A stretch of DNA of 43,000 nucleotides from Candidatus Zixiibacteriota bacterium. Lineage in GTDB: Bacteria > Zixibacteria > MSB-5A5 > UBA10806. The position numbers were made by a program, and so were the translations under genes. The notes under the pieces were generated by a model. That model was not told where the DNA came from. It was given only the letters and a program-made list of their open reading frames with translations, and searched no databases. The stretch's first letter is position 1. Every line of letters starts with the position of its first letter. The stretch covers positions 1,108,548 through 1,151,547 of the forward strand of contig CP070813.1 of NCBI GenBank assembly GCA_020344055.1, given 5' to 3'. Below, piece after piece: positions 23,487 through 32,708 of this stretch.

Positions 23487-24467
23487 ATGGGAGAGCCGTT
23501 GGAAAATTCGGTCGAAACTAAAAAGGTCGATCTCAAGAAGAATCTACTCAGCCTGCGGACGTTTCTGGGCTTCGCCGTGGGCGCGGTCGTAATCTACTAT
23601 TTCTTCAGGAACTTCGATTTTACCGCCGCCAGGGCAACCCTTTCCGGGGCGAAGTGGCATTTTTTCATAATCGGCGCCCTGTTTTTCTACGCCTCCATTC
23701 CGCTGCGAGGCCTCAGGTGGCGGCTGCAGATGAAGCCGATCGGGGTCGACGTGGACTACCGTCCCCTGACCCATTACTATTTCCTGTCCATGTTCGCCAA
23801 CGTCATCCTCCCGGCCCGCATTGGCGATATCTACAGGGCCTACCTCGCCAAAAGAAACCGAAACTTATCGATCTCCATGTCCCTCGGCGTCATTTTCTCC
23901 GAGAGGATATTCGACCTGGTGGTGATATCGGTTTTCGTGATTTTCTCCGGGGCCTATTTCTGGAAAGCGATCATCGGCACAAAAGAGGGAGACTATCTTA
24001 TCTTCGCCTTTATGGCGGTCGCCATGATAATCGTATTTTTTATAGCAGCCCTGGCCGGACTTCCCCATCTGCTGCGTTTTATGCCCCAGAAACTGGCTGG
24101 AAAACTAAGCCGATTCCACCAGGGCCTTTTCAGGTACCCGTCGAGAATTCCGATAATTTTGGGTATGACGGCCATTATCTGGATATGCGAGGCGCTAAGG
24201 CTGTATTTCGTGTTTCTGGCGCTGGGTGCGAACGCCGGTTTCATACTGGCGCTTTTCATCTCGCAGGCTTCCCTGATAATAATGTCGGTTCCCCTCTCTC
24301 CGGCCGGCCTTGGTTTCGTCGAGCTTCTGATGCTCAAGGTCCTGTCTGTCTCGGGCTTATCCACCGGCCTCGCGGGGGCCCTGACAATTTCCGATAGATT
24401 AATAAGTTACTGGAGCGTAATGGCTTTCGGCGGACTGTGCTACCTTTTTTCAACGAGGGTTAGATGA
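23487..24467 (+). CDS. Flippase-like integral membrane protein (UPF0104/AglD type)
   Basis: The protein has 326 residues with about 8 hydrophobic segments. The pattern LRTFLGFAVGAVVIYYFFRN, LRGLRWRLQM, FANVILPARIGDIYRAYLAK, LSPAGLGFVE is that of the lysylphosphatidylglycerol synthase/flippase-like transmembrane family. Members occur beside glycosyltransferases and are thought to move lipid-linked substrates. It overlaps the following dolichol-phosphate-mannose-type transferase by 4 bases (ATGA), a strong functional hint. The start ATG 23487 has no ribosome site; the open frame runs further upstream but crosses repeats and the HAD gene antisense, so the earlier frame is ignored. Confidence 0.8.
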   Translation: MGEPLENSVETKKVDLKKNLLSLRTFLGFAVGAVVIYYFFRNFDFTAARATLSGAKWHFFIIGALFFYASIPLRGLRWRLQMKPIGVDVDYRPLTHYYFLSMFANVILPARIGDIYRAYLAKRNRNLSISMSLGVIFSERIFDLVVISVFVIFSGAYFWKAIIGTKEGDYLIFAFMAVAMIIVFFIAALAGLPHLLRFMPQKLAGKLSRFHQGLFRYPSRIPIILGMTAIIWICEALRLYFVFLALGANAGFILALFISQASLIIMSVPLSPAGLGFVELLMLKVLSVSGLSTGLAGALTISDRLISYWSVMAFGGLCYLFSTRVR

Positions 24468-25195
24468 ATTTCCTGATCTGTATTCCCACTTACGACGAAA
24501 GAGAAAATGTCGAGAAAATTATCTCGGCTGTCCTGGCTCAGGGCGACGACATCGAGGTGCTGATAATCGATGACAATTCACCCGATGGCACTGCCGGAAT
24601 CGTGGAAAATCTTAAAAAGGATAATCCCCGAATACATCTTATAAAAAGACCGGGCAAGATGGGGCTGGGTACCGCCTATATCGATGGTTTCACTTATGGC
24701 CTATCCCTGCCGCGGATCGGGTACCTGATGGAAATGGACGCCGATTTTTCCCACGATCCCGAATACCTGAAAGATTTCAGGGAAACCATCAAAGACTGCG
24801 ATCTGGTTATCGGCTCAAGGTATATAAACGGAATTTCGATCGTAAACTGGCCCATTACCAGGCTCTTGCTTTCATATTTTGCGTCCCTTTATGTACGCTA
24901 TATTACCGGTATGCCGGTAAAGGACCCCACCAGCGGTTTCAAGTGTTTTCGGCGGGAAGTCCTTGAATGGCTTAACCTTTCAAAAATCAAATCCAACGGT
25001 TACGGGTTCCAGATCGAGATGGATTTTTATGTCTGGAGGGGCGGTTTCCGTATCAAGGAAATACCGATACTCTTCATCGACCGGCGGGCCGGAACCTCAA
25101 AAATGAATAAAAAAATCGTCTACGAGGCGATTTTCGGGGTCTGGAAACTGTTTTTCAAGAAACTGTTCGGCCGGGATCAGCTTAAAAGGAAATAG
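24464..25195 (+). CDS. Polyprenol-phosphate mannose/glycose synthase (GT2, DPM1-like)
   Basis: The protein has 243 residues. Enzymes of this type transfer a sugar from a nucleotide donor (GDP-mannose in DPM1) to polyprenyl phosphate at the inner membrane face. N-terminal ICIPTYDERENVEKI, then IIDDNSPDGTAGI, the acidic catalytic DxD motif in MEMDADFSHDPE, VIGSRYING, and KDPTSGFKCFRREVLEW near the acceptor site. There is no C-terminal membrane segment, as in the short soluble-type family. The neighbouring flippase-like gene and the GT-C protein at 15692 make a lipid-linked sugar route plausible. Confidence 0.88.
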   Translation: MNFLICIPTYDERENVEKIISAVLAQGDDIEVLIIDDNSPDGTAGIVENLKKDNPRIHLIKRPGKMGLGTAYIDGFTYGLSLPRIGYLMEMDADFSHDPEYLKDFRETIKDCDLVIGSRYINGISIVNWPITRLLLSYFASLYVRYITGMPVKDPTSGFKCFRREVLEWLNLSKIKSNGYGFQIEMDFYVWRGGFRIKEIPILFIDRRAGTSKMNKKIVYEAIFGVWKLFFKKLFGRDQLKRK

Positions 25196-25289
25196 AACCT
25201 GTTTCAAAATGAAAAAAGATCGCGTCCGGAAACCGCCAAATTTTATCGCACCGAGGCGTAATTTTTTTTCGATAAATTTATCTACTATC

Positions 25290-25318
25290 TTGCCCTTTTC
25301 ATTTCCATATCTTATATT
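25290..25318 (+). promoter_or_regulatory. Promoter for the barrel gene at 25363
   Basis: TTGCCC (25290-25295), a 17-base spacer, TATATT (25313-25318). The same TATATT -10 occurs in front of the barrel genes at 227 and 31157. Confidence 0.55.
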
Positions 25319-25362
25319 AGCCGGTGATAAATTTGGATATTGAGCGGTAAAAGGAGAGATCG

Positions 25363-25923
25363 ATGAAGAAAATTCTCGCCGCAGTTTTGATTCTATTATT
25401 TTCAGGATCTTCCGCTGCAGCCGATTACTGGAATCTTGGGGTGGGATTCAGGGGAACGGGTGTGATGCCGGGAGGATTTTACGAAAACACTCTGGGATTC
25501 GGTCTTTTGGCATCCCTTGGTGATCCGGATTCAAGATTCACGACTCAGCTCGAAGTAGATAGCTGGGAATCCGTCTATGATATTGGCGGATTTGAAAACA
25601 GATACTCCGGATTCGGGGTCGGATTTTTTGAAAAATTCAGACTTCTGAATTTTTCATCTCAACTGTCCACATACTTGATCGGTGGGATCGGGGGATATTT
25701 CCTGGACTTTAAACGCGAGGAAGATGTTGAAAACATAGGCATTGAGTTGCGTTCTCAATATCTTAATTCCCTGGTGATGATTGCCGAAGGCATAGGCTTT
25801 GATTTCAAAATGGGACAGCACCTAATCGTTTTTACCGAGGGGAGATATGTTCATTTCCCCAACGGGCATGATGTGGATAAGCCCTTGACTAATGGATACC
25901 TGGGCTTAAGATACCACTTCTAA
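25363..25923 (+). CDS. Outer-membrane beta-barrel protein
   Basis: The protein has 186 residues: signal peptide (1-20, ILLFSGSSAAA), then alternating strands with aromatic girdles and Gly (GVGFRGTGVMPGGFY, RYSGFGVGFFEKF, TYLIGGIGGYFLDF) and a C-terminal strand ending in YHF, the terminal Phe expected for BAM recognition. AAAAGGAG precedes the ATG. It forms a pair with the next gene but each has its own terminator. Role unknown; a structural or small-solute function is typical. Confidence 0.8.
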   Translation: MKKILAAVLILLFSGSSAAADYWNLGVGFRGTGVMPGGFYENTLGFGLLASLGDPDSRFTTQLEVDSWESVYDIGGFENRYSGFGVGFFEKFRLLNFSSQLSTYLIGGIGGYFLDFKREEDVENIGIELRSQYLNSLVMIAEGIGFDFKMGQHLIVFTEGRYVHFPNGHDVDKPLTNGYLGLRYHF

Positions 25924-25946
25924 AAGTAAAGCATAAATGACATCAT

Positions 25947-25974
25947 AAAACCGTCTTTTCAGGCGGTTTTTTTT
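25947..25974 (+). terminator. Terminator after the barrel gene
   Basis: AAAACCGTC and GGCGGTTTT (with a G-T pair) flank a short TTTTCA loop and are followed by T's. Confidence 0.8.
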
Positions 25975-26039
25975 GTTAAACACGGACGCTCTCCGGCCGA
26001 TAAACAAAATTGACATAAACATTATAAAGGAGGCTCAAT

Positions 26040-26582
26040 ATGAGCAGAATTATCTATGCCACTACAGTTTTTGTGCTTGTCTGTGCTTTTAGCGCTTATG
26101 CCAGCGTCGATTTCACTCATGGCGGAATCCGTGCCGGATACGTTATGCCGAATGATATCGACAACACCGTCGGGTTTGGCGCTGAAGTAGGTTTCGGTAT
26201 TCCTGTCCCCAACCTCAGCTTCAACATCGAAGCCGGATACTGGTCCAAGAGCTTCGAAGAGTCCCTTGCCGGCACTACCTGGGAAGCCAAATTCACAGAT
26301 TTGAATTTCGGCCTGTCTGGCAAATATGAAGTGCCCGCCGTTCCGAACCAATTCCATCCCTATCTCGGAGCCGGTATCGGTTATCATATGCTGACAGCCG
26401 AAACCGAGATCCTGGGCATAAGTATGTCGGTCGATGACAACAAATTCGGCGCCCATTTCTTCGGCGGATTCAGAGTGCCCTTCAATCCCATAGTCAGCGC
26501 TTTTGTCGAGGCTCGTTACACTGTGGTCGACCCCGATTATTTCGGCGTCTGGGGCGGTATTAACTACGGATTCGCAAAATAA
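26040..26582 (+). CDS. Outer-membrane beta-barrel protein
   Basis: The protein has 180 residues. A signal peptide (1-21, ending SAYA) is followed by strands such as GIRAGYVMPNDIDNTVGFGAEVGF, AGYWSK and LGAGIGYHML, typical of OmpA/OmpW-like small barrels. AAAGGAGG lies 6 bases before the ATG. The last residues are NYGFAK, so the terminal Phe is three residues from the end. It resembles the protein at 25363 in length and in the PND/GFG loop style, and may be a paralogue. Function unknown. Confidence 0.8.
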   Translation: MSRIIYATTVFVLVCAFSAYASVDFTHGGIRAGYVMPNDIDNTVGFGAEVGFGIPVPNLSFNIEAGYWSKSFEESLAGTTWEAKFTDLNFGLSGKYEVPAVPNQFHPYLGAGIGYHMLTAETEILGISMSVDDNKFGAHFFGGFRVPFNPIVSAFVEARYTVVDPDYFGVWGGINYGFAK

Positions 26583-26600
26583 GAGATCTAAAAGTTGTTA

Positions 26601-26630
26601 ATAAAACCCGGTCATGCGGCCGGGTTTTAT
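26601..26630. terminator. Bidirectional terminator between converging genes
   Basis: ATAAAACCCGG (26601-26611) and CCGGGTTTTAT (26620-26630) form a perfect 11-pair stem with an 8-base loop. The stop codon of the YcxB-like gene (26627-26629) lies inside the 3' arm. Confidence 0.85.
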
Positions 26631-27139
26631 TTTCCCTTTTTTACCCGTTCAAAAACAAATTTCTTGAATCGACTCCATTCCCTTTTCGACCCCAGGCAAC
26701 GCCGCGGAATAACATAGGCCAGTTTCGGCGATGTGAAAATCAACAAAATATTCCCGATATTTTTTATTTCCTTGATATCCGCCCAGGTTTTCTGCGCCCT
26801 CCTCCCCATGGAACTTATATGAATTCCAAAATCCGAAAATCTATAGACCCTTCTGGCCGTCAGGCTATCGTTCTTACCCGTCCTGGTCAAATAAATCTGA
26901 AGGATGATTATAAAAGGCTGTGAGAGACCTATGGCGAGCGCTATGGCGGTCCAGATAGATATTGTTCTCAATAACTCCCTGGTTCCCGGATCGGGATGAA
27001 AAAAAGAGACGTATACAATGTATAAAAATACTCCGAGGCCCAATATATCCAGAATTATAAGCCACCTGATATGATAAAAATTATATCTGGCCACTTCGGA
27101 TTTCGTTAACGTCACTTCAACTTCATAATCCATCGACAT
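26627..27139 (-). CDS. YcxB-like membrane protein
   Basis: The protein has 170 residues. Two membrane segments (about 25-48 and 63-85) are followed by a C-terminal cytoplasmic domain, RVYRFSDFGIHISS, TWADIKEIKNIGNILLIFTS, LAYVIPRRC, a layout seen in the YcxB family of unknown function. The start ATG 27139 (GAAGG before it) is preferred to the in-frame start at 27166. The nearest gene upstream, gyrA, is about 100 bases away on the same strand in the other direction, so the gene stands alone. Confidence 0.7.
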   Translation of the reverse strand: MSMDYEVEVTLTKSEVARYNFYHIRWLIILDILGLGVFLYIVYVSFFHPDPGTRELLRTISIWTAIALAIGLSQPFIIILQIYLTRTGKNDSLTARRVYRFSDFGIHISSMGRRAQKTWADIKEIKNIGNILLIFTSPKLAYVIPRRCLGSKREWSRFKKFVFERVKKGK

Positions 27140-27241
27140 AATTAAGCCTTCACCAATAAATTTCACGATATAAACAAATATCTATTCGCTTGTTATTAAA
27201 AATAAAAATCCCGATTTCCGTTCAATTTATCCAGGGAAACT

Positions 27242-29689
27242 CTACTCCATTACCTTTCCGGAGTTATTCGGCACTTTGGCAACGTCAATGACTTTGTCTC
27301 CCTTATCAAGCCTTATTAAACGCACGCCCTGGGTTGCTCGCCCCATGGCTCTTACGGAATTAACGGAAAAGCGATTCACAATCCCCTTAAGAGTAATGAT
27401 CAAAAGCTCATCGTCGTCCACAACCTCCTTAACCACAACGACTTCGCCGTTGCGTTCGGAGGCCTTGATATTGATTATGCCTTTACCCCCTCTGTTGGTT
27501 ACACGATAATCGGCGATATGCGAACGCTTGCCGAAACCGTTTTCCGTTACGGTCAATAGCGTCGACTCCCTTTTCACAACCACGGCGGCTACAACATAAT
27601 CATCTCCTACGAGGTTAATTCCCCGGACACCGTACGCGCTCCGTCCCATGGCCCTGACTTTATCCTCATGAAATCTTACGGCCTGCCCTTTCCTGGTAGC
27701 CAGAACGATATCGCATGTGCCTTCGGTATACCCGGCCTCGATCAAAACGTCGTCCTTCGGGATATTCATGGCTATTATCCCGTCCCGGCGCGGATTTGAA
27801 AAAGAATCCAGCGTGGTCTTCTTAATCTGCCCTTTACGAGTTACCAGTACGACATAGGCGTCGTCGCTGAAATTCCTGACGGGAACGAAAGCCGAGATAG
27901 AATCGCCTTTATCCAATCCTATCATATTTACGATGGCCTTCCCTTTGGCCAGCCGTCCGCCCTGAGGAATTTCATGCACCTTGAGCCAGTAACATCTGCC
28001 CCTCGAGGTAAAAAAGAGTATATATTGATGGGTGGAAGCGACAAACATATGTTCAACGAAATCCTCTTCCTTGGTCTCCATCCCCCTCACACCCCTGGTT
28101 CCGCGGTTCTGGCGCCGGTAGGCCGAGGTGGAAAGACGTTTAATATATCCCGCATGGGATATGGTAACGATCATATCCTCCTCGGCGATCAAATCCTCGA
28201 TCGAAAAGTCCTCGCTGATCTCTTCTTCGAGAATTACCGTCCGCCGCCCGTCCCCGTATTTCTCCCTCAGTTCATTAAATTCCGTTTTCAGAATCCCCAT
28301 CCTTAAATCTCTCGACTCAAGTATCTCCTTCAACTCCTTGATCAGCTTCTTGGTCTTTTTGTATTCCTCGATTATCTTCTCTCGCTCCAGTCCCGTCAGC
28401 CTCTGCAAACGCATATCCAGAACCGCCTGCGCCTGGATTTCAGTCAGTTTGAACCCCTTCATCAGGCCCTCTTTGGCGGATGCGGGATCCCTGGATTTTT
28501 TAATCAACTCGATTACGGCGTCGATATTATCCAGCGCTATCCTATATCCTTCTAGTATATGCGCTCTTTTTTCGGCCTCGCCAAGCTCGAATTCGGTACG
28601 CCTGATAACGACCTGGTGTCTGTGATCGATAAAATGCTGAAGAAGATCTTTTAAATTGAGAATGCGGGGCTGACCGTTTACAAGTGCCAGCATGTTCATG
28701 CCAAAGGTGGTCTGCATCTGCGTCATCTTGAATAACTGGTTCAGAACGATATCGGCCTTGGCGTCTTTTTTCATCTCGATAACGATCCTCATCCCGTCAC
28801 GATCGGATTCATCCCTGAGATCCGAAACCCCTTCGATCTGCTTGTTTCGAATCAGGTCCGCCATTTTTTCCAGAAGGTTGGACTTGTTGACCTGGAACGG
28901 TATCTCGCTTACGATAATCGATTCTCTTCCGCTTTTCTGGACTTCGATATTCGCTTTGGCTCTTAAAACAAATTTGCCCCTGCCCGAAACATAACCGTTT
29001 CTCATACCCGAGCGGCCTATTATTATGCCTCCCGTGGGAAAATCGGGGCCGCTGATATGCTCCAGGAGTCCCGCAATCTCCATTTCGGGATTATCTATTA
29101 ACGCGCATAAAGCGTCGACCGTCTCGGTCAGATTATGAGGCGGTATATTGGTCGCCATGCCGACGGCGATGCCGGATGATCCGTTACATATGAGATTCGG
29201 GAATTTGGAAGGGAGAATTTTTGGCTCCTCCCTGGTTTCGTCGTAGTTAGGCATCATCTCCACGGTGTTCTTATCGAGATTCTCCAGCATTTCTACCGCG
29301 ACGGGGCTCAGACGAGCCTCGGTGTACCTCATGGCGGCGGCCGAATCGCCGTCTATGGAGCCGAAATTCCCCTGACCGTCCACCAGCATATATCTCATAT
29401 TGAAATCCTGCGCCATCCTGACCAGGGTCGGATACACCACCTGTTCTCCATGGGGGTGATAGTTGCCGGAGGTATCGCCGGCTATCTTCGCGCATTTCCT
29501 GTGCGGCCGCCCCGGCGCCAGGTTGAGATCGTTCATGGCGATCAGGATTCTGCGATTGGAGGGCTTCAATCCATCGCGAACGTCCGGCAATGCACGGTTG
29601 GTAATTACCGACATGGAATAATCTATGTACGAGGACTTCATCTCCTCTTCTATATAGCGGGTAATGACTTTATCAGACTCAAACGGCAT
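27242..29689 (-). CDS. gyrA: DNA gyrase subunit A
   Basis: The protein has 815 residues. GyrA breaks and rejoins double-stranded DNA so the A2B2 enzyme can introduce negative supercoils. Catalytic Tyr122 lies in [10 protein letters not shown]. The winged-helix segment reads [20 protein letters not shown]; numbering coincides with E. coli, so position 83 is Gln (not Ser) and 87 is Pro (not Asp), positions that set quinolone affinity. The C-terminal region has six-blade-type repeats with a GyrA-box-like QNRGTRG (E. coli: QRRGGKG). A strong promoter and AAGGAG lie before the ATG. No terminator is evident. Confidence 0.95.
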   Translation of the reverse strand: MPFESDKVITRYIEEEMKSSYIDYSMSVITNRALPDVRDGLKPSNRRILIAMNDLNLAPGRPHRKCAKIAGDTSGNYHPHGEQVVYPTLVRMAQDFNMRYMLVDGQGNFGSIDGDSAAAMRYTEARLSPVAVEMLENLDKNTVEMMPNYDETREEPKILPSKFPNLICNGSSGIAVGMATNIPPHNLTETVDALCALIDNPEMEIAGLLEHISGPDFPTGGIIIGRSGMRNGYVSGRGKFVLRAKANIEVQKSGRESIIVSEIPFQVNKSNLLEKMADLIRNKQIEGVSDLRDESDRDGMRIVIEMKKDAKADIVLNQLFKMTQMQTTFGMNMLALVNGQPRILNLKDLLQHFIDHRHQVVIRRTEFELGEAEKRAHILEGYRIALDNIDAVIELIKKSRDPASAKEGLMKGFKLTEIQAQAVLDMRLQRLTGLEREKIIEEYKKTKKLIKELKEILESRDLRMGILKTEFNELREKYGDGRRTVILEEEISEDFSIEDLIAEEDMIVTISHAGYIKRLSTSAYRRQNRGTRGVRGMETKEEDFVEHMFVASTHQYILFFTSRGRCYWLKVHEIPQGGRLAKGKAIVNMIGLDKGDSISAFVPVRNFSDDAYVVLVTRKGQIKKTTLDSFSNPRRDGIIAMNIPKDDVLIEAGYTEGTCDIVLATRKGQAVRFHEDKVRAMGRSAYGVRGINLVGDDYVVAAVVVKRESTLLTVTENGFGKRSHIADYRVTNRGGKGIINIKASERNGEVVVVKEVVDDDELLIITLKGIVNRFSVNSVRAMGRATQGVRLIRLDKGDKVIDVAKVPNNSGKVME

Positions 29690-29725
29690 TAAGTTACGCT
29701 CCTTCCAGGGTTTTACTCATATAAT

Positions 29726-29754
29726 ATTATAATAATAAAAACCCGCTAATTCAA
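29726..29754 (-). promoter_or_regulatory. gyrA promoter
   Basis: On the minus strand, TTGAAT (29749-29754), a 17-base spacer and TATAAT (29726-29731), a perfect -10. Transcription would begin about 30 bases before the gyrA ATG. Confidence 0.7.
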
Positions 29755-29884
29755 CTTTTTATTATTTTTTCTTCGCTTCTAATGCCTTTAAAAACAATAG
29801 GTTGCGGAGCCGGAATTCGGCCGGGCGGAAAAGCCCGATTTCCCGGATCGAGACCGGATAATGAGTGACCGGTAATAATTTAGA

Positions 29885-30442
29885 TCATTTTGGACCGAAT
29901 TGTATGACTATCCTGTAAATAACGCTATCGAAAGATACCGACGTCGAAACTCCCCGGTATATATTCTTGCCTCTTAGATCATACGCAACCGAAATCAGGC
30001 CTTTATTTTCCAGACCGAAAATCGAACCGCCCATTTGCAGGTCCACCTTGCCTCTTACAAGGAAATATCTGTCGAACCTGTAATACGGTTTTTTAATCCC
30101 GATTAATATTTGCCCGTTCTTTCCCGGTGAATACTTACCCGCCGGCGCGGATCTCAATAAACCATCGATGCTGATGGATGCGACATATCTCTCAGGGAAT
30201 AATCCCGTCAAGTTGCGGAGGTATGCGCGATCATCCCATTTCGCCTTCAGCGAAAACTCGTCATATACAATCATGCTGTCGGCGTAAAGAACATTCCCGA
30301 CTGAACGATTGATTTCCCCGCTCTCCCCTTTGACGACCATCTCCTTGCCGGAGTCATGGTCCTCCCGGACAATCCGATCCTCAAAGGGTATCTGGGATAG
30401 ATTGAAGACCGAGGTCAATAGAATCAATTTAAGAGTTGCCAA
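29885..30442 (-). CDS. Secreted protein of unknown family
   Basis: The protein has about 185 residues. A hydrophobic start (LATLKLILLTSVFNLSQI) suits a signal peptide. After a charged linker comes a region with alternating strands (SVGNVLYADSMIVYDE, LISVAYDLRGKNIYRGVSTSVSFDSVIYRIVIQFGP) that looks like a beta-barrel or an outer-membrane domain. Two starts are possible: TTG 30460 or TTG 30442; GGGGAG about 10 bases ahead favours 30442. No family recognised. It is divergent to none and sits downstream of the barrel gene at 30531, after a terminator. Confidence 0.6.
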   Translation of the reverse strand: MATLKLILLTSVFNLSQIPFEDRIVREDHDSGKEMVVKGESGEINRSVGNVLYADSMIVYDEFSLKAKWDDRAYLRNLTGLFPERYVASISIDGLLRSAPAGKYSPGKNGQILIGIKKPYYRFDRYFLVRGKVDLQMGGSIFGLENKGLISVAYDLRGKNIYRGVSTSVSFDSVIYRIVIQFGPK

Positions 30443-30494
30443 TACAACCGATCTCCCCAAACAAAGCTTTATAGTTAACTCTATGACGAAAATA

Positions 30495-30518
30495 AAAAAG
30501 CCCCCGAAGGGGCTTTTT
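30495..30518. terminator. Terminator after the barrel gene at 30531
   Basis: AAAAAGCCCC (30495-30504) and GGGGCTTTTT (30509-30518) form a perfect 10-pair stem with a CGAA loop. It works on both strands. Confidence 0.9.
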
Positions 30519-30530
30519 GCTCTTCTCAGC

Positions 30531-31157
30531 CTAATATCTCGGCGGTGCGTTCATACCTTTGGTGGAGAATGATATCTTTAAGCCGACGTATATGAAATCC
30601 CAGACGTCGGAATCGGAGAATCCCAGATCGTTTTCCGCTCTCGCGTAATTATATCTGACTTCAAATTCATAAAGCATCTTCATTTCGGTCTTGCTGATAA
30701 GCCCTATACCGCCGAAGTAATAAGTCCCGCTTTCGTCCGCCGCAATGGCATAGGAATTGCTGGGAGAGTAGAAATGAGCGCCGGGAGTGAATATCCCCCC
30801 GCCGCCGGTGAGGTAAAGCTTACCGTCGGAAATGCTTATAAAATTCATTTTGGCGATGCCGCCCATCTGGCTGAAATTATAGCTTACCCGACCCTGCGTC
30901 GATTCATATGTAGAGCCGAATCTCATATAGTTAATATTCCCTCCAATGGAAAACCCGCCGAAAATATAGTAACGAAGTTCAGCCTCCATCCCAAAACCCG
31001 AGCTGGCCGCGTATCCAATCGACTCATCCGCAAAATCGCCCTGCGCGGCGGTCAGCCCCAGGCCGACAGAGCCCACCAGAGAACCGCCCCTCTGAGCCCA
31101 TAGAGCAGAAGGAATAGCCACAACCGAAATCAATACAGCCAATAAGATTTTTCGCAT
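30531..31157 (-). CDS. Outer-membrane beta-barrel protein
   Basis: The protein has 208 residues: signal peptide (1-22, ending ALWAQ), then Gly-rich strands (GSLVGSVGLGLTAAQGDF, GFSIGGNINYMRFG, KLYLTGGGGIFTPGAHFY, FIYVGLKISFS). AAGGAG before the ATG fixes the start. The end is a short polar tail (STKGMNAPPRY) after the last strand instead of a terminal Phe. A promoter with TTGTCC-17-TATATT lies 40 bases upstream. Its partner ligand is unknown. Confidence 0.8.
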   Translation of the reverse strand: MRKILLAVLISVVAIPSALWAQRGGSLVGSVGLGLTAAQGDFADESIGYAASSGFGMEAELRYYIFGGFSIGGNINYMRFGSTYESTQGRVSYNFSQMGGIAKMNFISISDGKLYLTGGGGIFTPGAHFYSPSNSYAIAADESGTYYFGGIGLISKTEMKMLYEFEVRYNYARAENDLGFSDSDVWDFIYVGLKISFSTKGMNAPPRY

Positions 31158-31477
31158 TCAAATCTCCTTAACTACAATATCTCCGTAAAATCCGCGCCTA
31201 ATATAATAAAGAAAATCCGCCGGGACAATGAAAATTCCATCCTGATTATTCGATTTGCCGTCCGCCTGCATTCAAAATCGATTCATCCCGGCCGCTTTCG
31301 TCGATTTTTCACACATTAATTAACAGATATATCTCATCGCCGGTTTCAAAATCTTCATTATCCGATCGGTCAAGGATTTTGCGCTTCAATCTTATATCTT
31401 TTTTGAAGTTCGGGGATTAAAGGTACTAAAAAAGAAAGGTCAATAAATCAGACCAAAAGCGTTCTATTTATCAGACT
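31158..31477. other. Intergenic region between the barrel gene and spoVG
   Basis: These 320 bases hold no gene that I can support. They contain the barrel promoter at 31200-31228 and a second possible minus-strand promoter at 31416-31443 (TTGACC, 16-base spacer, TTTAAT), which would give a 5' leader of about 255 bases. No terminator with a clear stem was found after spoVG. Confidence 0.5.
31200..31228 (-). promoter_or_regulatory. Promoter for the barrel gene at 30531
   Basis: TTGTCC (31223-31228), a 17-base spacer, TATATT (31200-31205) on the minus strand, about 40 bases before the ATG. Confidence 0.55.
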
Positions 31478-31759
31478 TTATTTGATGTTTCCGGAAATTC
31501 CAGCCTTTTTGATCTCTTTTTCATAAGCTTCCAGAACCGCTCTTTCCATCATCCGTCTCATATCGGTATTTATGGGATGGGCTATATCTTGGTAAGTGCC
31601 GTTCGGCCGTTTTTTGGAGGGCATGCTAATAAAAAGCCCCTTGTTGCCGCTGATGATTTTCAGGCCCCTGACAACCAGGGCATTGTCGAAAGTTATGTTC
31701 GCAAACGCCTTTAACTTGTCCTCGTTACGTAGGGTTAGCCTGATTTCGGTGATTTCCAA
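31478..31759 (-). CDS. spoVG: SpoVG family RNA-binding regulator
   Basis: The protein has 93 residues, the standard length. SpoVG binds nucleic acid and modulates many genes, despite its name also in non-sporulating bacteria. The signature VVRGLKIISGNKGLFISMPSKKRPNG (29-54) and DIAHPINTDMRRMMERAVLEAYEKEI is intact. The start is TTG at 31757-31759, with GGAGG 4 bases ahead. It follows ispE by 91 bases, the same neighbourhood as in Firmicutes (ispE-purR-spoVG), here without purR. Confidence 0.95.
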   Translation of the reverse strand: MEITEIRLTLRNEDKLKAFANITFDNALVVRGLKIISGNKGLFISMPSKKRPNGTYQDIAHPINTDMRRMMERAVLEAYEKEIKKAGISGNIK

Positions 31760-31850
31760 AGTTCCTCCCGCGATTGAATTATGCTACGACATCTATGACT
31801 ACGTTCCAGTCCGATTGAAATTTGACTATATTATCAATATTTTTAGACCA

Positions 31851-32708
31851 TTAAAACGGTGGCAATAATATCGGCCTGCAAAAATATACTCGATAATTTT
31901 GCTTGATTTCTTCTTCCAGTTTGAAATCTTCGGTTTTGGTTGATCGAAAAACACCGAATACAGCCGATCCCGAGCCGGTCATTAGACTATTAATACAACC
32001 CGACCGGATTAGATGTTTTTTAATTTCTTCCAGTTCGGGCAGATCACCAAATACCGTCTCCTCCAGATCGTTACCAAATGATTTTAACATCCTGTAAAAA
32101 CTGGAGGATAGCATCTCCCTTTTTAATAAAATCTGATCTTGCCTGTTTGTCAAGTGATTTTTTAAACTCCCGTATACTTCGGCCGTGGAACTTGCTGCCG
32201 GAGGCGCGATTACGATTATTCCGTAGTCTAAGGGAAGCTTCAGCGGGCTAATTTTCTCCCCCCTGCCGGAGATAATTGCCTGCCCGCTCGACAAAAAAAA
32301 CGGTACGTCAGATCCAATTACCGACGCAAGTTCGAGCTTTTCCTCAAGCGACAGGTTTATATCATATAATTCTCCGATACCCCTTATCACAAAAGCGGCA
32401 TCCGAAGATCCTCCCCCCAGACCGGCGCCGACCGGAATATTCTTTTTCAGCACTATCTTCGCTCCCGGAAAATAGGCGCGCCGCTGCAACAATACCGCCG
32501 CCTTCAAAGCGAGATTGCTGTCATCGGAGGGCAAAGACGGTTCATCGCACTCAACTTCCAGTATATCCGATTTTTCGATGCTGATTTCGTCATACAGGTC
32601 AATGGCCTGCATCAGGCTTTCTATTTCATGGTAACCGTCTTCTCGTTTCCCCAGAACCTTCAAATAGAGGTTTATCTTGGCGGGGGCTTTTAATGATATT
32701 TTGTCCAC
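31851..32708 (-). CDS. ispE: 4-diphosphocytidyl-2-C-methyl-D-erythritol kinase
   Basis: The protein has 285 residues. IspE phosphorylates CDP-ME in the MEP pathway to isoprenoids. GHMP kinase motifs: KAPAKINLYLKVLGKREDGYHEIESLM (8-34), PVGAGLGGGSSDAAFVIRG (about 91-109, the glycine-rich ATP loop) and TGSGSAVFGVF near the end. The start is GTG 32706-32708, inside the 3' end of the Wzi-like gene (19-base overlap), so it is translated by coupling. The isoprenoid link suits the lipid-carrier sugar genes nearby. Confidence 0.95.
   Translation of the reverse strand: MDKISLKAPAKINLYLKVLGKREDGYHEIESLMQAIDLYDEISIEKSDILEVECDEPSLPSDDSNLALKAAVLLQRRAYFPGAKIVLKKNIPVGAGLGGGSSDAAFVIRGIGELYDINLSLEEKLELASVIGSDVPFFLSSGQAIISGRGEKISPLKLPLDYGIIVIAPPAASSTAEVYGSLKNHLTNRQDQILLKREMLSSSFYRMLKSFGNDLEETVFGDLPELEEIKKHLIRSGCINSLMTGSGSAVFGVFRSTKTEDFKLEEEIKQNYRVYFCRPILLPPF

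Noticed and set aside
26010-26028. TTGACA next to TATAAA before the barrel gene at 26040
   Set aside because: The two are only about 7-8 bases apart, far short of the 16-18 needed, so not a promoter.
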